A program made the translations under genes and the position numbers. Below, piece by piece: positions 11,301-24,670 of a DNA stretch of 64,000 nucleotides. The number at the start of each line of letters is the position of its first letter. Position 1 is the stretch's first letter. The notes beneath the pieces were generated by a model. The model was not told the origin of the DNA. It made no database searches and saw only the letters and a list, made by a program, of their open reading frames with translations. Source of the stretch: Phoenix dactylifera (taxonomy: Eukaryota > Streptophyta > Magnoliopsida > Arecales > Arecaceae); contig NC_052407.1 in NCBI RefSeq assembly GCF_009389715.1, positions 6,234,475 through 6,298,474 of the forward strand. Reading direction: 5' to 3'.

Positions 11301-13219
11301 ACATACATTATTCTTGAACATTTTTCTGGGGATTTAGTCTCTATAAATATTTAAAAGAAATCTGTATGGATGCAAGACTAAACACCAGGTGGACACCAAG
11401 TGGTGAAACACATTGAGCCCTACTCCTAGCTTATTAAACCACACCAATCTCAATACATATGTATATATATATGCCAGCTGGAGAGCTTATTAAACCAATG
11501 ACAGTAAAATTCCTGAACTTGCAATTATTAAATGGTTTCCTTCCCTACCCAACCGGTAAAACCATCCAAATACAACCAAAAACCTCAATCTAAAAATCAC
11601 AGACATGGCGCCAGTGCTTGAAAATGACTATCTTAACATATAGTCAACACCATGCTAACTAAACTAATTAACCAAAGTATTCAATGGAAATGGCATATAG
11701 ATCGAGCACTCCCACGTGGAAGCCCGCACGTATGAAGGGAGCGCATGCGTGCAAGTGCTATTGGTGCCTGTCCGACCCATGTTGTAGTTTTTTTTTTTCA
11801 AAAGAAAAAAAACTTTACATCTTCTTTGATAGAGGTTGCTGGAGGGAGAGAAGGGAGAGAAGGGAGAGGAAGGGAGTGCACACACCTGGGGGACTTGGGT
11901 AGTGGTGTTGGTGGGGTTGGTGCGCTGAGGGAATAAGAAGGGCTGATCCCAGCTTTGTCACATGATAGTCCTCCCTCCACTTCACCCATACCTCCTGTCC
12001 TCTGGTTCATGCCCATGTCTGTCTGGCCTTGGCCTGCAAACAATTGATCATCAACCACTAAGATACAAATGGCTATGCTTTATGGGACACCAAGCTAATA
12101 ATGCAAGCATGGAAAGGCTAGCCCAATCCCAGCTTCTGATGCCAGTGAGGTGACCGGATGATGGCATCTGCCCCCCTTGGAACACCAAAGACCAAAGGGG
12201 ATGAAAGAGGACTATGTGAAGGAGGGAAAATCCAAATACCTGCCCCTCTGTCAGTGCTCTTCACTGTTCTATACATCTGCAACAACACCATCATGAAAAT
12301 TATTAAAAATGATAGAGCCAAGAAGAGGATCAAAGGAAAAAAGTCCACCATGCTAAGATTACTACCGTAGATGCCATTTTGTCCTTAGTTCTTGGATGTT
12401 GTAGCACCCATTACAAAACCCTAATCCTAGCTAACAGGACAAGCGCTCACAATAACAACAGCAGCACCAACAGAAGAGAAAAAGCAACACACAGAGTTTT
12501 GGTCACTTCTTAGTTCGAAAAGGGAAGGGGGGGCTTTTTTATTTTCTCTCATACTACCTGAAGATGGCTTTTCACATGAGCGAGTGTTAGATCCTTCACA
12601 TTCATCAGCTCCAGGACCGACTTGGGCGTCGCTCCTACCCACATGGATTTGAGAATTATCTCAGCGAGAGGAGCAAGCATAATGAGGAAATAATAGTTCG
12701 ATAACACTTAGAACTAAAGATACACATAGCGAAGGTATGAGGAAGCTTCTTAGCAACATGCTTACTCTCATGACCGCCAAGGAGCTCGACGGCGTGCACG
12801 AAATGTGCGTGTAGGGTGCTGGTCCACCTCATCCTTGGAGCCCTAATGCTCCTTTTTGCTCCGTGAAGCGATCTTGAATTCCGCTTGAATCCATAGATCT
12901 GAGGGTGGTGGAGTTGGTGGTGATGAAGGCCGTGGTAGAGCTGGTGGCGCGGCGGATCCAACGTGGGAGTCTCGAACCCCAGACTCAGCGTCGGCTCGCC
13001 ATGGCGAGGGTCGACCTGACCCCCCTCCGAGTGCAAAAGCCCTTGGTGGTCATGGCTGCTATTGCTCCCGCTGCTCCCGGAGTCCGATATCGAATTATGG
13101 TCCCCGGAGAAGGCCCTCCTGATGGATCCATCAATGGATATCGCCGGCGGGCTGATCTGGAGGGAGAGATCGGGAAAGGCGGCGAAGGCCGAGGCGGTCG
13201 ATGTGGTTCCTGCTGTCAT
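8388..13219 (-). CDS. KAN4: KANADI4/ATS-like GARP transcription factor, six exons
   Basis: Spliced model on the minus strand: exons 13219-12766, 12634-12558, 12276-12240, 12033-11886, 9748-9652 and 8489-8388. Junctions 1-4 have GT-AG borders and compatible phases, and the total is 915 nt (304 aa). The protein starts MTAG, has the KANADI N-terminal motif PDLSLQISPP (about residues 16-25), Ser- and His-rich linkers, then the GARP (MYB-like) DNA-binding domain at about residues 122-187. That domain runs from RAPRMRW through GGHERATPKSVLELM and LTLAHVKSHLQ to MYRTVKSTDR, and is split by two introns at the usual KANADI positions. The tail (GQTDMG, EVEGGLSCDKA, NLEITLGRQSW, SSNELTLL) matches the ATS/KAN4 branch rather than KAN1-3. 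Family knowledge: KANADI proteins set abaxial identity, and ATS controls ovule integument separation. Exons 1-4 are firm; exon 5's start and peptide (RGSYSSTEENNWN) fit the family; the donor of exon 5 and the acceptor of exon 6 are the weakest borders. Confidence 0.9.
8643..8875. repeat. Diverged tandem duplication, unit about 116 bp, in KANADI intron 5
   Basis: Two adjacent copies (about 8643-8758 and 8759-8875) share ordered blocks: AACGGCATGAAA or AACAGCATGAAA, GTAAATATG.AGTCAC.TTAAA, GTAAGCATGC, GAGAAGTT and GAAATAAAATTCATG. The copies differ at many sites and by small indels, so the duplication is old. Confidence 0.8.
9352..9381. repeat. (GAA)n microsatellite, about 30 bp
   Basis: AAGAAG run in KANADI intron 5. 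Confidence 0.9.
9749..11885 (-). other. Intron 4 of the KANADI gene (2.1 kb)
   Basis: Long AT-rich intron between the exon ending in PLPKSP and the exon starting GSYSSTEENNWN. It holds a GA-rich tract near 10385-10445 followed by a short plus-strand open frame (10412-10600) with Ala and Pro runs. I do not recognise that frame and treat it as chance. Confidence 0.7.
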
Positions 13220-15381
13220 TGTTTTGAGCTCAAGGGAACAACAGAAAAACAGATGGAGGCAGGCCAAGGTAAAGTCGGTGCAAGAAGGTATCAAACCGAA
13301 TGGGTTGGTAAAGGGGTGTGGGAAAAGCAGGAGGGTTGGGGGAGGAGGGAAAAGAAAAGGAAACACTGGGGTGAAACAGTGAGAGAAAGGGAAAGGTGGT
13401 GGAAAGGAGAGAGGGCGATGAAAGGGAAAGGGGGGAGGCGAGGTGTGGATAAATAGAAGTGTTAGTGATTAGGTCATGAGTGGCGTATGATTTGTATCGG
13501 TTATTGTGTTTAAGGAGTATAAAAGAGGCTATAGAGAGAGGGGGAAAAGTTTGGGCAGTGAGTAGTATATAGGCTAGTAGCAAGGGCATAGGGTGTCTGG
13601 GCTAATTTATAATAACATCAAAGGAAAGGGAGATGTTGGGTACCCGAGAAGTAAAAAAAAGAACGCAGAGAGACTGATAGAAAGGGAGAGGGTCTATTTG
13701 AAGAAAGCAGAGGTATAATACCTAGGAAGCTAGAGAACGTGAGATTTTTTACCTCTTCCATGAAGTGGGAGCGAAAGGTGATGCTGATGCAGCTAATAAA
13801 CGGAGGGGAGAGAGGGAGAGGAGCCTTGGAATTTGAGATATTTGAGGGGAAAAAAGAAAAAAAAAACTATTTTTTTTATTGTTTATTTTTTTAGCAGGTG
13901 AAAAAAAAAAAAAGAACTAGTAGTCATTTGACGTCAAACTGAATGGGACCTAATTTCACCACTACGACTCGTAGGTGCGCCTGAACGGGAATCCGGGGTG
14001 TAAGAAACGACCATGAGAAACGCTCGTTTGTTTAAATTGCAAGGGAGCAGGGATTGAGCCATGAGGCTTGTGTTTGAGGGAACTGTCAATGCATAAGATA
14101 ATGAGTTGGGAACTGTAGGGCTTGTAATGGTCCCCTCTTATATGCCAAACTGCATTTAATAGAAGAAATCAAAACCTATTATTTGAGGGCGTTTGGATTT
14201 CCAACTTCATTTATTTGGAGTTTACTTTAGGCCACAATGAACCAGCAAGTGCAACAAGACGTATTTATGCTGACATGGTATAGTACAAGTTAGAACATGG
14301 TGTGTGGCATATATTGATCAAGTGGAGAGAATAATAAAATGGGTTGTATTTCATCAATAATGAAATATTGTGAATTTGTATGGGCACCAACTAGTGTGTT
14401 TGGCAAAGTCTTTGGGGATCAATACAACTTCATTTTGAAACCCGCTCTCGTCTTGATTTTTGCCGAGATTTTCCCATCCAAGCTCTCATGAAGATTAGCG
14501 TAAATTTATGTTTGTGCTAGCAAATTGATAAATGTACAGTTAATAGACATTTCTTTCTTTTTGAGAGAGAATCTAAGAGGGAGTGCATACCAATAACTAA
14601 TATTGTTAACTCATTCATTTTCCTCCACTGACACATAATTGCAGAAGGCGCCTCAATTAGAATATTAACTTTTTTATGTCTTCACCTGCATAATTACTTA
14701 TTGTTGGAGTCTACCCATGTACTGGTCTCACTTATTTGCTTCAAAATTATCAGCTAGCTGTAGCTACATTGCTTGGTTAGAGAATATCTCTAACTTGATT
14801 CATACACATTAGAACATTTAATTTAAAATCAAACTTCTTCAAACTTTAAATTTGCTAAACATGCCTTTTTTTCTTTTTTTTCATGGTGATATATCTTTAT
14901 TACAAAAGCAATGCTTTCATTTATATAATGAAGCAAAAAAAAAAAAATGAACATTCAATTTAATAAAGTAAATATGTACTTAAAATGTCTGAAGAATTTT
15001 GATCAAACATATTCCATGGTATAAGTCAATGGTGCCCCGTTAAATGTATTTACAACCACATTATGGAAAATTTACATCAAACAAATTAATCTTTTTTAAC
15101 CTTTCTCTCTCTTTTTTTTTTTTTGCAACTATGCTGACCTTATAATATAATAGAATAAAATTGGGGAACGTGTCTTACTTCCCTCACTTCAATCAAAAAA
15201 AAAAAAAAATTCTCTCTTTTTCTTTCTGGGAATGTTTTCAACCTCCTCCATATGTGCTATTTGTTTTGACAAATCTCACATATTAAAAGTACAAGTGGAT
15301 CATGATGAGCAGAATTTGTATAATTACTACAGTTCTTTCTTTTTAGGAACAATGGCAAGAGCACTAACAATATGACAATTA
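13220..15381. other. KANADI 5' leader/promoter region, then intergenic
   Basis: On the minus strand 13220-13560 is CT-rich (CCTTTCC and CTCTCTCC runs), as expected for a plant 5' UTR and core promoter. From 13850 to 15380 the sequence is AT-rich with poly-A/T tracts and no coding signal. Confidence 0.55.
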
Positions 15382-15389
15382 CCTATGTC

Positions 15390-15580
15390 CAGGGCCGGCT
15401 CAACCCTTAAACGACTGAGGCGGTCGCCTAAGGCCCAGGCCCAAAAAAGGTCCACCGCAGAAAAGGCTTCAAAGACAAAACGAAAAGAAAAAAAATATCT
15501 CCTTATGAGTTTACCTCACTGCAGGAAAGACCACAAAGGCAAAACGGTCTTAGGCCCCCAATTACATTGGATTGCTTTTG
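15390..15580 (+). mobile_element. Short non-autonomous hAT element (191 bp)
   Basis: Begins CAGGGCCGGCTCAACCC and ends TTACATTGGATTGCTTTTG, which aligns with the 3' end of the 27.4-kb element apart mainly from C-to-T changes. It keeps the TCGCCTAAGG subterminal motif and the CTTAGGCCCCCAA block. Flanks CCTATGTC (15382-15389) and CTTATGTC (15581-15588) are a 7/8 target-site duplication. An internal-deletion derivative of the same family. Confidence 0.82.
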
Positions 15581-15674
15581 CTTATGTCAAACTCTTGCAG
15601 AAGCACCTCTTGGTATTCGAACACGGGTGCTCCCCCCCAAATTGGAGGAGGAACTGGTTTGCCTACCTAGCTCG

Positions 15675-16291
15675 CACGTGCCAGCAAACCATCAACCATG
15701 GATCAAATCCAACATTCTCCCAACTTTAGCTTGCATGCACGTGCGGTGCATCCTAGTTTGCAAGTACTTGGAAGCTAAAGCACAGGAATATGCCACCTTG
15801 AGCCAAAACAATCACTTTGCCAGTTTGCCATCAATTACACAATTCTTCATTTCCTTCAACTAAAAAGTCTTTATAAGCAATGATGCTGAAGCGGAAAACC
15901 ATCTCCGAATTCCCCTACTTCTACTTTCTTTAGATTCCCTTGTTTTCGAGAAAACAGAAAGGATAAATAATGCAGCTCCTATGCACACGTGGAAAGCACC
16001 TCCCTATCCGTGCCACACGTGTAAGGCTAGGAATGGGGGAAGGTATAGGGGGGAGAGGACCCTTGTCATGGGCCATCCCCCCCACTCCCGCCGGTGGGTT
16101 GGGATGTCCGGCGACATCGGGGCTGTGAGCCACGTGCATGGGCCTCCAGTCCCCCTCTGGACCCCCAATCCAACGCCTAGCCTTTGTCCTCGCCCGCCCC
16201 TCATTTTTTTTCCCTCTCCCTGTCCAAATATTCTCGAGCCCCTCGAGGCCACGTGGCTCTCATTCATCCTCCCACGTGCTCCTCTCACGTG
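15675..16291. promoter_or_regulatory. Cluster of eight CACGTG (G-box) palindromes
   Basis: CACGTG occurs at 15675, 15738, 15986, 16016, 16131, 16250, 16273 and 16286. Several have ABRE-like flanks (CCACGTGG, ACACGTGG). The local sequence (15970-16300) is GC-rich in an AT-rich region and ends in CT-rich DNA. No gene is recognisable on either side within about 2 kb. Confidence 0.55.
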
Positions 16292-17606
16292 CCACTTGGA
16301 CGTTACCTATGTTCTTCCGACTTCCGGCAACAAACGCCTTTTTGTGACTCCATCATGTACCTAAAAATTTTCTCCATCCTCCCAATGAATGTGGTATAAC
16401 AGAAAGTTTTTATTGATTGAGTCGCTTCATTTGTTGCTCGGCACGTCAGAAAGGTTAGCTAGATGTCTGTATTAGAGATACCCTCATCCCTATATTGTTT
16501 ACTTTCTTCTGATTTGGTAGGTTGTACCCATATTAGAGTGCTATGAAATGTCATTTTTATCCAAAAAAAAAAGTGCTTATTGACCAAAACTGCTATTTCT
16601 GGTTCAAAAATTCTACTAATCCTAATTTTCGGTCTCTAATAGCAAGAAAAAGCATACGTGCAAATTCTGGCATGGAAAAATCGTATTGTTATACACCTAT
16701 CAATTTTCTAACTATTTATAGAAATTATTTTTGCATTTGCCTTAACTTGTGCCACATATTGATATAGAAATGTGTGCAATCATGTGAAGATAGTGTTATA
16801 AACTTATAATGGTCCATTTGTACCAAAAAAAAAAGTAATTATATTATCCATTTTACTATAACAATTATAGAATTTGTTTTACTTGCAATTTTAATAGAAA
16901 TACTCTGACTAATGCTATATTTCTACATCGCTCCATCCCAACCATGCTAGTTTCTAGTTCTATATATTATGAAGAACGAGTGCATAAATATACAAAAGCT
17001 TAAAAATAATCATAATATTATTTAATATACTTGGTTGTTAAATATTCTTTTCATTGATTGAGCAGTCAAATTTTTTTAAATTAATAATTATTTTATTTGG
17101 AATAAATTCATCACAGAGCTAAGCTAGTTTAGAAAATCATCCATGATAACGAGGGCTAACGGTAACGGAGGGAATCGGGGACCCCCCGGGAATATCGGAT
17201 TTATCGGAATCGAAGCCTTTGGAACGTAGTAGGATCCGATCACTTTCTTCTTTTACGTGCTAATATAATGAGATGCCTTATTCCATTTAATTCTTTTTTA
17301 AACCTTCCCTTGGGTGGGTAAAAACAGGGAGGAAGAACTTTTTTGAGGACAATGGTGGGGGTAAGAGGAAAAGGGTAATCATTTGTTTATGGATATCGAA
17401 GCTGTGGTCAGCGCCTGATGCGGTGAGCTCTTCGGGAATTGGAATTTTTATTCGTACCTTTCTATGCCTTTATATATATATATATATATATCATGGTACT
17501 ATCCTTGAGTTTAAATGAAATGAATGTTAGAAAGTAAGTTTCAAGCTAATCGGCGATCTCAGGAATGGGCGGTTTATTGGTGAAAGTACAACGTATAGCT
17601 TTTCTT

Positions 17607-17609
<3 letters not shown>

Positions 17610-17649
<40 letters not shown>
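17610..17649. repeat. (CT)n microsatellite, 40 bp
   Basis: Uninterrupted CT run in an intergenic region. A shorter TA run lies near 17468-17491. Confidence 0.95.
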
Positions 17650-17651
<2 letters not shown>

Positions 17652-19082
17652 GGGGTAATAGGGAATTGGGAACTAATAGATAAAATAGTTCATGCAGCCG
17701 AGCTCGAAGAAGCAATGGAGAATGTTGGATTAATGGAATTTAGTTAGGTGTGCAAGTAGATTTCAGCATGTGAAATTCACATGCAGGTGGCTTAAATAGG
17801 ATGTAGAGGTTGGTAGCCCAACAATTAAGATTGACATGAAATGAACCTTTTAAGTGGGCTGTAGCGGACTCGTGCATGTTGAAAAATTTAGAATGTTTGG
17901 TATGTATAAATCCTTTTAACATTTCTATAATATAAGAAAGTAGTGTTTCTATGTTCGTCCTACAAAAAACCTAAATATAGTTGGTTTGAAGTTAGGCTGA
18001 TTCATCTAAACTGATCGGTACTACATTAGCATCTCACGACTTGTATGACCTATCGTGAAATAGCTTGAATGCACAATAAGCATTTTAGACCTTGTTTGAT
18101 TTAAATTGGATGATGTTATAGGTACGTTATAGCAAGAGCACCTTCGCTTTTGAAATAGGGAACTTAATTAATATCCAAGCTGTATCAAATACAAAATAAG
18201 AAATTGCTAGAACAATAGCCTTGTGAACGTTTTAGTTTAGCATTAAGACACAGAAAAAAAAAAAAAAAACTAATTAGTCGATTACACATGCCATGACAAT
18301 CTCAAACAAAGCCATAGTCTTAGAATTGCAACCCACCTCTATTTGGAGTAGCTTCAAGGTTAAAAGATTGAAGGTATTTAACTAAGTTTATCATGAGTGG
18401 ATAATTTTTGCATTTTTTTGGACAATGATTGGAGGAGTTCCTGCTCTTTTCCTTTCACACACAAAAAAAAAAAAATCATGTCATGTGAATCGATGCATTT
18501 TTACATTTGTCAGTTCAGGAAAACATGTCAAGCCTCATACTTGAATAGATAGGGAAAGGTAAGGTAGGTGGTGATGTATAGTTTGTGTCTCTCTATCGAC
18601 CATCAATTGGAGTGTCTGCAATTTGTTCTTCAGCATTCTTCTAGTAGCCATTGATTTAGTAAAATTGTATGGATCTTAATTAATGTAATATTCATTTATA
18701 GTTAAAACAATCTATTGTCTATATTAGACATATCAAGCATATAAAGTCAGTTAAATTATTAAGATCTCAATTAACCGAGGGTATAACATGCATCGTGAAC
18801 ATATATATAGTCAAGACTGTGACATATAATAGGAAACAATCCTTCTTTATGTTCCTTTTTTTTAAACTAGAGCTATATAATATGTATGTAGCAATTTGCT
18901 TTATGATCGAGATTTTGATGATGTACCAATGAAGTGCACCTTAATTGAATGGTGCACTACAATAGTCTGATGGATCATGATGGTTCATTCTAAAGGTTAC
19001 AATATGTGAAGCTTATGGGAGGAGGATAGGTGATGATGTGACCAAGAAATCACTTGAGCATACAAGAAGGTGACAATTTCAA

Positions 19083-19512
19083 TGTATCACAACCTAGGAC
19101 CTCATCTCAAAAAACTAGCTAAAAAATATTATTTAGATTTTTTGGTCTCGTGCAAGCACTCAAAATCTACCTAATAACAACCAATCTGAAATTAAACATA
19201 TGCCTGCATGGTCCTCACATACTTTCTTCATTTAACTCCTAGTGTCTTTGCTAGTGTAAAGGTCCAAATCTATTGAAATCTAATCATAAGCACTATGATC
19301 GACCCATGGTCAGCTTCCATGAACTTATGTTGCAGTGCATTCTAGTTCATATAGACTATGAGGTGGATTTGCTCTAATACCATTTATCACAATTCCGAAC
19401 CTCACTCAAGAAAACTAGTCGGAAGGTGTTATTTAAGTTCATTGGCCCCGTACAAATACTCAGGATCTACCCCAGTGCATAGATGAAACATATGCCCGCG
19501 TGGATCCTCACG
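19083..19512 (+). repeat. Diverged direct repeat pair (about 19083-19225 and 19387-19512)
   Basis: Both copies read TATCACAA, CCTCA, AAACTAG, TTATTTA, CGT(A/G)CAA, ACTCA..ATCTACC, AAACATATGCC and TCCTCAC in order. The second is preceded by TCTAATACCATTTATCACAA, a phrase I associate with the end of a widespread plant repeat. Probably two remnants of one transposon family. Confidence 0.65.
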
Positions 19513-22500
19513 TAATGAAAAGGATAGATGTGTGGTCACTCTCTTTTGGTTATAGTTGTGCTGTGATCTCTCTTGCAAGTGGGAACAGTTCCCGTACTGG
19601 ACCATTTTTGCCCAGAGAGTGCTGACCGGTGCTTTCATACGAAAGATCTCTTCTCCTAGCTAGGTGTGGTGCTTCATACAAGATCCTTCACTGGATGATA
19701 GTGATCTAACACAAGAAAAAATGTTTGTATGCGCATGGAATTGAACAATTGTTTCCATCAAAGATTAAAGAAGAGAGTAAGAGCAGAACCCGGCTTTTTT
19801 GTTTTCCTGGGTGGGGTGGTGCTACGGTCGGTCTCCTTGTCTGGTCGGTGCTGACACTGGGTTCGACATTGATAAAGTTGGAGAAGGGTATAGCATGTGA
19901 GCTACATGCGCTAAGATCCGGAAGCATGGATTTCTGGGGAAAGCTCTGATCGATCATGGTCCACCAGACCAGATGGTGGTCATGCAATAGATGGGTCCTG
20001 GCTCTACACAAGATTTTGCCATCGATTCCATCATTTCACCTGACCACCTTCTGGGTGGAGTTGTCGCTATGCACCCTTCACCGTAGAAGAGTGATGCTAA
20101 GAGAGTACTGCTAATTTTCTGTTACGTCTCAGACTCTTATGCATGCTTTAGTGGCATGTCGATGTCATGGCTCAGAATTATATATGCAGTTGATTCTAGG
20201 GGCTGGGCCTGAACCGCACGTAACCAGCTGATTCAAACTTGAGTGCAAGGCAAAACATATGAGGGGAGATACAACTTAGATCCATAGACATAAAGAATAA
20301 TTTACAGTTAACTGAGGAGACTTTGCTTGACCTCGCTATCACTATCATATTCACAAAAGACAATGTAGTGAATGACATATTTTGGTCGGTAGTTAGGATC
20401 GATGGAACGATGTTCAGAACGCAATGGTGCAACTCAAAAGAAAAGGAGAATAGAAAAAAAATTAACGGGGAACAGAAAATGGTATCCGCTAGCTACAATA
20501 GTAACATCATATGAGATAAACATCAAAATGGACAAGTGATTAACATAGACAACAGTTTAAAACTTTGAATATTTACATAAATGAAGCTAAAATATCGAGA
20601 CTTCATAATTAGAGAGAGGAGTCCTGTTTATTAATAAAACCTTTTTACTTGGAATAATTAATAAGGTACAGTATCAAATATTTATATCCAAAAGATGGAA
20701 GGAATTCTGTGCCACTACAATTGCAAGTTCTACCTGTTCTTTCACCAATGGATCCCGAAACCATTTAGCTCTCAGCATATGTAGAACAAACACGATAACT
20801 CTTTTTTTTTAAAAAAAAAAAAACCGACGTGCAAGAAGTCTGAATCAAGAAGATATGCATGCTCTCTTTAATCTTCTCAGGACCTCTGCAGATCAGCTTT
20901 ATTGCTTTCCATAATAACTTTTTTTTTTTTTAGTCGTGAGTCCATAATCACTTTTTCAGCAACCAACTTTTCCATGTCTGAGTTCTCAAGGGCCCCAACA
21001 TTATCCTTGCCCATCTCAATCATTAAGTCTTTAGACCCCTTTACCAGCTTCAAGAACAAGGAAATGAGGCACCCCACCCAACGAGGACTCTCACAAACTG
21101 AAAAAAAAAAAAAAAAAAAAAAGATGGTGGAGGGCTCCCACCCTTCCCATTCCCATACAAATAATTCTCCCCACGTAATAATTAAAAGAGCAGCAAGTTG
21201 CGACGCACAGTCCCCCAACATCTAGAAAGCAGTCCAAAACCCCATCCCCGAGCCCCACACTACGAGTGGACGGATAGGCCGACCGGATCCTTCGCTCGAT
21301 TCCTCGAAACCATTACCCCAAGAATAATCGTGTCTTCTCTTCCCCTCCCCCAACTCGCCGAGGAAAAAGAAACCTTCTCTATCTCTCTCTAGCTCTTCTT
21401 CTTGCTGTCTCTCTATCTCATTTATAACTGGCACAAGGACCACCGGAACTCGAGCCCACGGACTAACGTGCATGGAAGAGGTTATAATAAAACCCAGTCA
21501 AACCCCACATCAACGCTCAATAATGGAGCTAAAAAGCTATAACGCTTTACACCACCCTCTTTCTTACCCCTCCCATCTTTTCTTCTTCTCACCTGCTTCA
21601 ACTTAGCCCTCAAAAGGGTGAGACAAAAAAAAAAAAAATGTAGTTAAAGTCACGCCTAGGAGAGGGGCTGGATGGACTAAACCCTCTATAAGTAAAAGTA
21701 AAGGAACATGCGTTCGTGTCCATGCCCATCTGTCTCCTCGTAGGTTGGAGACATTTTAACCATTTGTAGGGCCGGCGAACTGGATTCCCGATGGCTGAGC
21801 CCAACGACGTGGTCCTTGGAATTTATTAGGGGTCGAGGGTGTGGTGATTGGATGGATTGATATGCTGCTACGTGAGCAACATGCCACCTTCCTCCCCCAT
21901 TTAGGCTTGGCGAAATTGCAGTAAGTTGGCTTTGATCATGGTGCGAATCGTTTAACTTTTTTTTTCCCCCCATCTATTCATCTCCTTTCTTGACAATGTA
22001 ACTCGTCCCTGCCATTCATCTCTGTTGTAAATATGATTAATTTTTAATAAAAGCTGGGTGGCTCTTTTTGCCTCTTTTTTACACTAAAAAAAAAAAAGAA
22101 GATCATGGCATGAATCTATGTGCATATATTGGATTTTGGTACAAAGCCTCCGTCATGAATGTCCCATGATAGCTTTGATTGGTTGGTCTATATGCATTTC
22201 TTTGAAATGATACTTTGTCACGTATAGATAGGATGTGGTTGCTCAGCTCAGTAGGAGATTATTCTCACATTTGGTGTTCAAAACTTTTTGCAAGAGTAGG
22301 CCTGATTGCAACTTGGGTTCCATTTTGAGTCAGTATATCACTATCTTGGTCATAAAAGTAGTCAAGCATCTAATGTCTGTGAAATCAACAAATTACACAT
22401 AGCCATCATGCTGCATTTGAAAACTTGCAAACTAATTAATTGTTCGAGATTGCTTGTAGGATTCAAATGGCTGAGCTTCCAATCTTACATCTTTGTAACG

Positions 22501-24014
22501 TCATGCAGACGATGCACTAGTCATGCATGTTCCCTCAAAAATGTAACTAATTGGTTGACTAAAATATTATTGAATAATAAATTTGACATTTAATTGTTGT
22601 TATTTCTGAATAATGAAATTAAAAAGGACATGATGTGAAAGCTATAGAGACAGGCACAGATATTATATCTTGCTAACTATGTCTGTTTAAAGGATGTTTA
22701 TAATATCTCGCCACACCAACTATTTTATGTATTTTTGAATAATTATTATTTATTTTACGCTATGCAAAATCATAAAAAAAATACTCTATCCTTTGCTTGT
22801 ACATGCAGAAAACTTGTCGTAGTAAATATGTATTAAGCTCAGGCACGTTCATTGGTTTCTATATAATTTTATTAATTTTGTTTCTCGTCAATAGGTCGAT
22901 GCTGGTTGTAAATGAATATCAACATGTATGTGTGGAATATTATCTTATCCATTGTAAGGAGATCCAATGTGTGAATTATAATCTTCATCATCTAAAACAG
23001 CCGGTCGTATAAAGATCCTAAATTCTTATGCTGTCCAACTCTCCCCCTAGAATGCAACGAGACCTATTCGATTGTTACAATCTCATTATTTACATCAAAG
23101 TTCTCCATCAAATGCACATCCTACATTTCCTACTAGACAATAAGTATTATTTTATGTACCTGAAAGGACAATAATCAACCTACGTATCTCTTTCACTTCT
23201 TCAAACTAATTGTATATCAACACCCTAACACATATCTGCAAGAATTCTGTCCTTGTCTTGCTTTCAATCTTTCCAAGTCTTCAGTATATTTCTCTTTGTT
23301 TGTCTGAAGACGTCATAAGACCTATGTATCTTTATTCCCATGAGACTGTCGCGTTCCTATTTCCAAAGCTTTCACATGGACCCGGATATGTCTGTGCCCT
23401 TAGTTTAGGTTTCTTATAATCCTATTCAATACTGTGCGAACCTCTTCATTTCTCCCTTTGACTCTTTCCCATTCCCATGCCTGGGCTTGAGCACTGATGT
23501 GCTGTCATGCACCCCTACTAATATAAAAAGGAGAGGGACAACCAAAAGCACCTCAGAACGTCTCCATCTGCAACAAATCCTATTCCATTTTCTTAGGGAA
23601 AGGGATGGACCCTTGTTTAAGACTCTCGATAGCAGGAATAAGGGAATTGATTAATCTTTTGAGGTGATGTTGTTATGGACGTATTATATGAGATTGGGAG
23701 CATATTGTGATGTTGGGAAGGAATGAGTGGGGGAATAATTCAGTAGTGTCGAGTCGATATCCACGACTTTATGTAAGGGTGGGCCCACAGGACCATAGCC
23801 CGAAGAGAGCGAAAATGGAAATTGGTCAGTCTGAGTCTTGCATGCATCAAAACTGCGCGTCTGAATGAAATCCACCACCCAATGGATGCATTATTGATTT
23901 TGTGATCCTCATATGAAACCAATCATTCCCAACCATCCATTTTGGAGACTGAAAAGCTGAAATATAAATATGAGTTGGAGGAAAATTAGTTGACCTCAAT
24001 CATTGATCTGATCA

Positions 24015-24670
24015 GAGAGAAAAAAGAATTTCTTCAGCATGCTTAACTCGAATCTCTTAAAAAAAAGAAAAGAAAAAAAAATGATAAAAGCAATGTTTAG
24101 ATTCTCTTTTCTTTCATTGATCCTAAACAACTGAGGTACATAGCCTCTATTTATAATGGTGAGGTTCGTCCTCTCTCTTAGTTCGAATAGAACTAACTTT
24201 CTAAAAATAGATATAACTAGTAGATAAAATATACAAAGCTAAAATTCTACGAGAAGTAGATTAATTTCGACTCCTATATCAACTTTGGTTTCTGTTGCTT
24301 TGCCAAAATTTTTTTGAATTAGATAATATGCCCAATGAAAGTCTTGCCTGAGTAGAAAATATTTGGTTGGACTAACTAGTTTCAAGGCCCAAATGATGGA
24401 ATTTGGACCTGATTGCTAGGAGCATGACTTTACTTAGGGAGTGGTGCTACATCGTAGATCTTAAAAAATTATCCAATTTCGAAAAAAAAAAAAGATCATC
24501 TTAATCGGATGTTGTCTATGTTATAGCTTCTGAAAGTTTGGCATGTGATTCAACTTATGACAAATTTTGCTTCTTGACCCTATCCAGCCTTACCTATGGT
24601 AGTAAAAGTGGTCAACATTGAGTTTGGTAATCCTCTTAAATCAATTATTATTGTTTCAAAGGTTAATTTA
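24015..24670 (+). mobile_element. Retrotransposon-like repeat fragment, copy B
   Basis: Same order of blocks as 1-470 in the same orientation (CTTAACTCGAATCT, TTCTTTCATTGATC, ATAGCCTCTATTTATAATG, GACCCTATCCAGCC). No coding sequence recognised. Confidence 0.5.

Noticed and set aside
12905-13456. 183-codon plus-strand open frame
   Set aside because: It lies antisense to KANADI exon 1 and its CT-rich leader; composition explains the lack of stops.
20902-21225. Open frames on both strands around poly-A/T tracts
   Set aside because: Contain Lys or Phe runs from homopolymers; no domain, no promoter, frames oppose each other.
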